From NCBI GenBank assembly GCA_019359545.1, contig JAHHHB010000002.1, positions 1 through 64,000 of the forward strand: a stretch of DNA of 64,000 nucleotides, given 5' to 3'. Source of the DNA: Desmonostoc geniculatum HA4340-LM1 (GTDB lineage: Bacteria > Cyanobacteriota > Cyanobacteriia > Cyanobacteriales > Nostocaceae). Position 1 is the first letter of the stretch; each line of letters starts with the position of its first letter. Under the pieces are notes generated by a model that had not been told where the DNA came from, ran no database searches, and saw only the letters and a list, made by a program, of their open reading frames with translations. A program made the position numbers and the translations under genes. Of this stretch, positions 63,303 to 64,000 are shown in pieces.

Positions 63303-63311
63303 TTGCTAATC

Positions 63312-63333
63312 TGACGCCAGAATTCTGGCGTCA
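63312..63333 (+). terminator. Perfect 22-bp palindrome after pstS
   Basis: tgacgccagaa followed by its exact reverse complement, 10 nt after the stop. There is no T-run after it, so it could be an attenuator that lets pstS be made in excess over the downstream pst genes, or an mRNA 3' stabiliser. Confidence 0.65.
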
Positions 63334-63650
63334 TAATTCAACACAGAAGTTACAACCGAGAGTTCCTCAGCTCTAACTTCTCCAGAATCACAATAGTTAA
63401 AGGCAAGGAGAAAAGTTGATGGGTGAATCTGCTCATCATACTAGAATTTTTATAAATTATGATTTCTGATTTTTGTGAATCTTGTTGTTAAATCACGTTT
63501 CTAGGTATAACCTGGAAATCCTTTTTATTAGAACGCTGCTGTTTTAACGAGAGTTTTAGTTAACCATGAGGCAAGATGTAAGAATTCAGAATCCAGAATC
63601 CAGAATCCAGAATTAAGCTTCCACGCAAAAATCTATCTTATTGATTTCTA
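63334..63650. other. Spacer between pstS and pstC
   Basis: A 317-bp gap with no gene. It contains an interspersed gaattcagaatccagaatcc repeat (63,572-63,615). It may contain a separate pstC promoter. Confidence 0.45.
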
Positions 63651-64000
63651 ATGGCAAATACATCAGAACCAGCCGACAAAAATTCATCACATCAGTCGAA
63701 TTTAGATGATGAAAGTTTGAATCTGACAGGTATCAGCGGCACAAATTTCTGGTTTGACCAAGGATTTACACGGCTAGTCTACCTTTTTGCCCTGGTTACT
63801 TTTGCAGTGTTATTTTTAATGAGTTGGGTAATTTACCAAGAAGCTCAACCAGCAATTAAACAGTTTGGAATCGAGTTTTTATGGGGTCAAGATTGGGATA
63901 CAGGTAATGAGATTTTTGGTGCATTGCCTTATATTTATGGAACTTTAGTAAGTAGTGCGATCGCTATTTTTTTAGCTGTACCAGTGGGAATAGCAGTCGC
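63651..64000 (+). CDS. pstC: Phosphate ABC transporter permease PstC (5' part)
   Basis: The first 116 codons of a permease gene that runs past the window end. The N-terminal tail is polar (TSEPADKNSSHQSNLDDESL), followed by TRLVYLFALVTFAVLFLMSW as first helix, then YQEAQPAIKQFGIEFLWGQD and IFGALPYIYGTLVSSAIAIF. The combination FL...W.....FGALP...GT is a PstC hallmark. With PstA and the ATPase PstB, presumably downstream, it forms the channel for phosphate bound by PstS. The ATG at 63651 is preceded by a T-rich leader without a strong Shine-Dalgarno. Confidence 0.92.
   Translation, partial: MANTSEPADKNSSHQSNLDDESLNLTGISGTNFWFDQGFTRLVYLFALVTFAVLFLMSWVIYQEAQPAIKQFGIEFLWGQDWDTGNEIFGALPYIYGTLVSSAIAIFLAVPVGIAV

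Overview
The window looks like chromosomal DNA from a filamentous, heterocyst-type cyanobacterium (Nostocales). The evidence is a form IB rbcL-rbcX-rbcS operon, a dnaE gene ending in the N-half of the cyanobacterial split intein, a ChlH-type magnesium chelatase subunit, hemE, many HIP1 octamers (GCGATCGC), short tandem heptamers between rbc genes, a Nostoc-like CRISPR repeat, and abundant interspersed palindromes. The genus cannot be fixed from sequence alone.

Bases 1-8,350 hold a dehydrogenase fragment, an HTH/AAA-type ATPase, two MscS channel genes (the second cut by a 155-bp TTAA-flanked element), a ppsA remnant with a premature stop, a DUF4327 gene and an IS200/IS605-like remnant. Bases 8,350-10,600 carry three minus-strand genes for exported proteins. 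The central one is a tandem gamma-carbonic-anhydrase-like protein whose two halves carry complementary zinc-ligand sets; it is the most interesting gene in the window. Bases 10,700-15,100 combine xdhC and a mocA-like gene with decayed pieces: a MoaA C-terminus, an IS4-like deletion derivative, a GNAT domain cut from a larger acyl-CoA ligase, and a Uma2 C-terminus.

Bases 15,300-31,100 contain exported proteins of unknown function, a minisatellite element, a LURP-one protein, a peptidoglycan amidase, chlH with repeat sequence embedded in its reading frame, a PIN/RHH toxin-antitoxin pair, argC, an MFS transporter, a nested-repeat locus, glpK and a secreted protein with a duplicated domain. Bases 31,100-39,000 hold a PAS-CRP regulator, a repeat-rich 2-kb gap, a three-repeat CRISPR array without cas genes, a peptidoglycan-binding protein, an amino-acid-type ABC binding protein and small accessory genes.

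Bases 39,000-51,200 are mostly core metabolism: a phosphoketolase-like enzyme, rbcLXS, a beta-propeller protein, panB, a 59-aa small gene and dnaE-N. Bases 51,200-64,000 hold a VOC protein, a family-2 glycosyltransferase, a sugar-type binding protein overlapping an LD-carboxypeptidase gene, a glycosyltransferase/methyltransferase pair preceded by a relic of a second methyltransferase, a four-EF-hand protein, hemE, an epimerase, and pstS followed by the start of pstC.

Two themes stand out. Core genes are intact, while the spaces between them collect truncated genes and small non-autonomous elements, some with clear target duplications. Several inserted repeats disrupt genes or are tolerated inside them.
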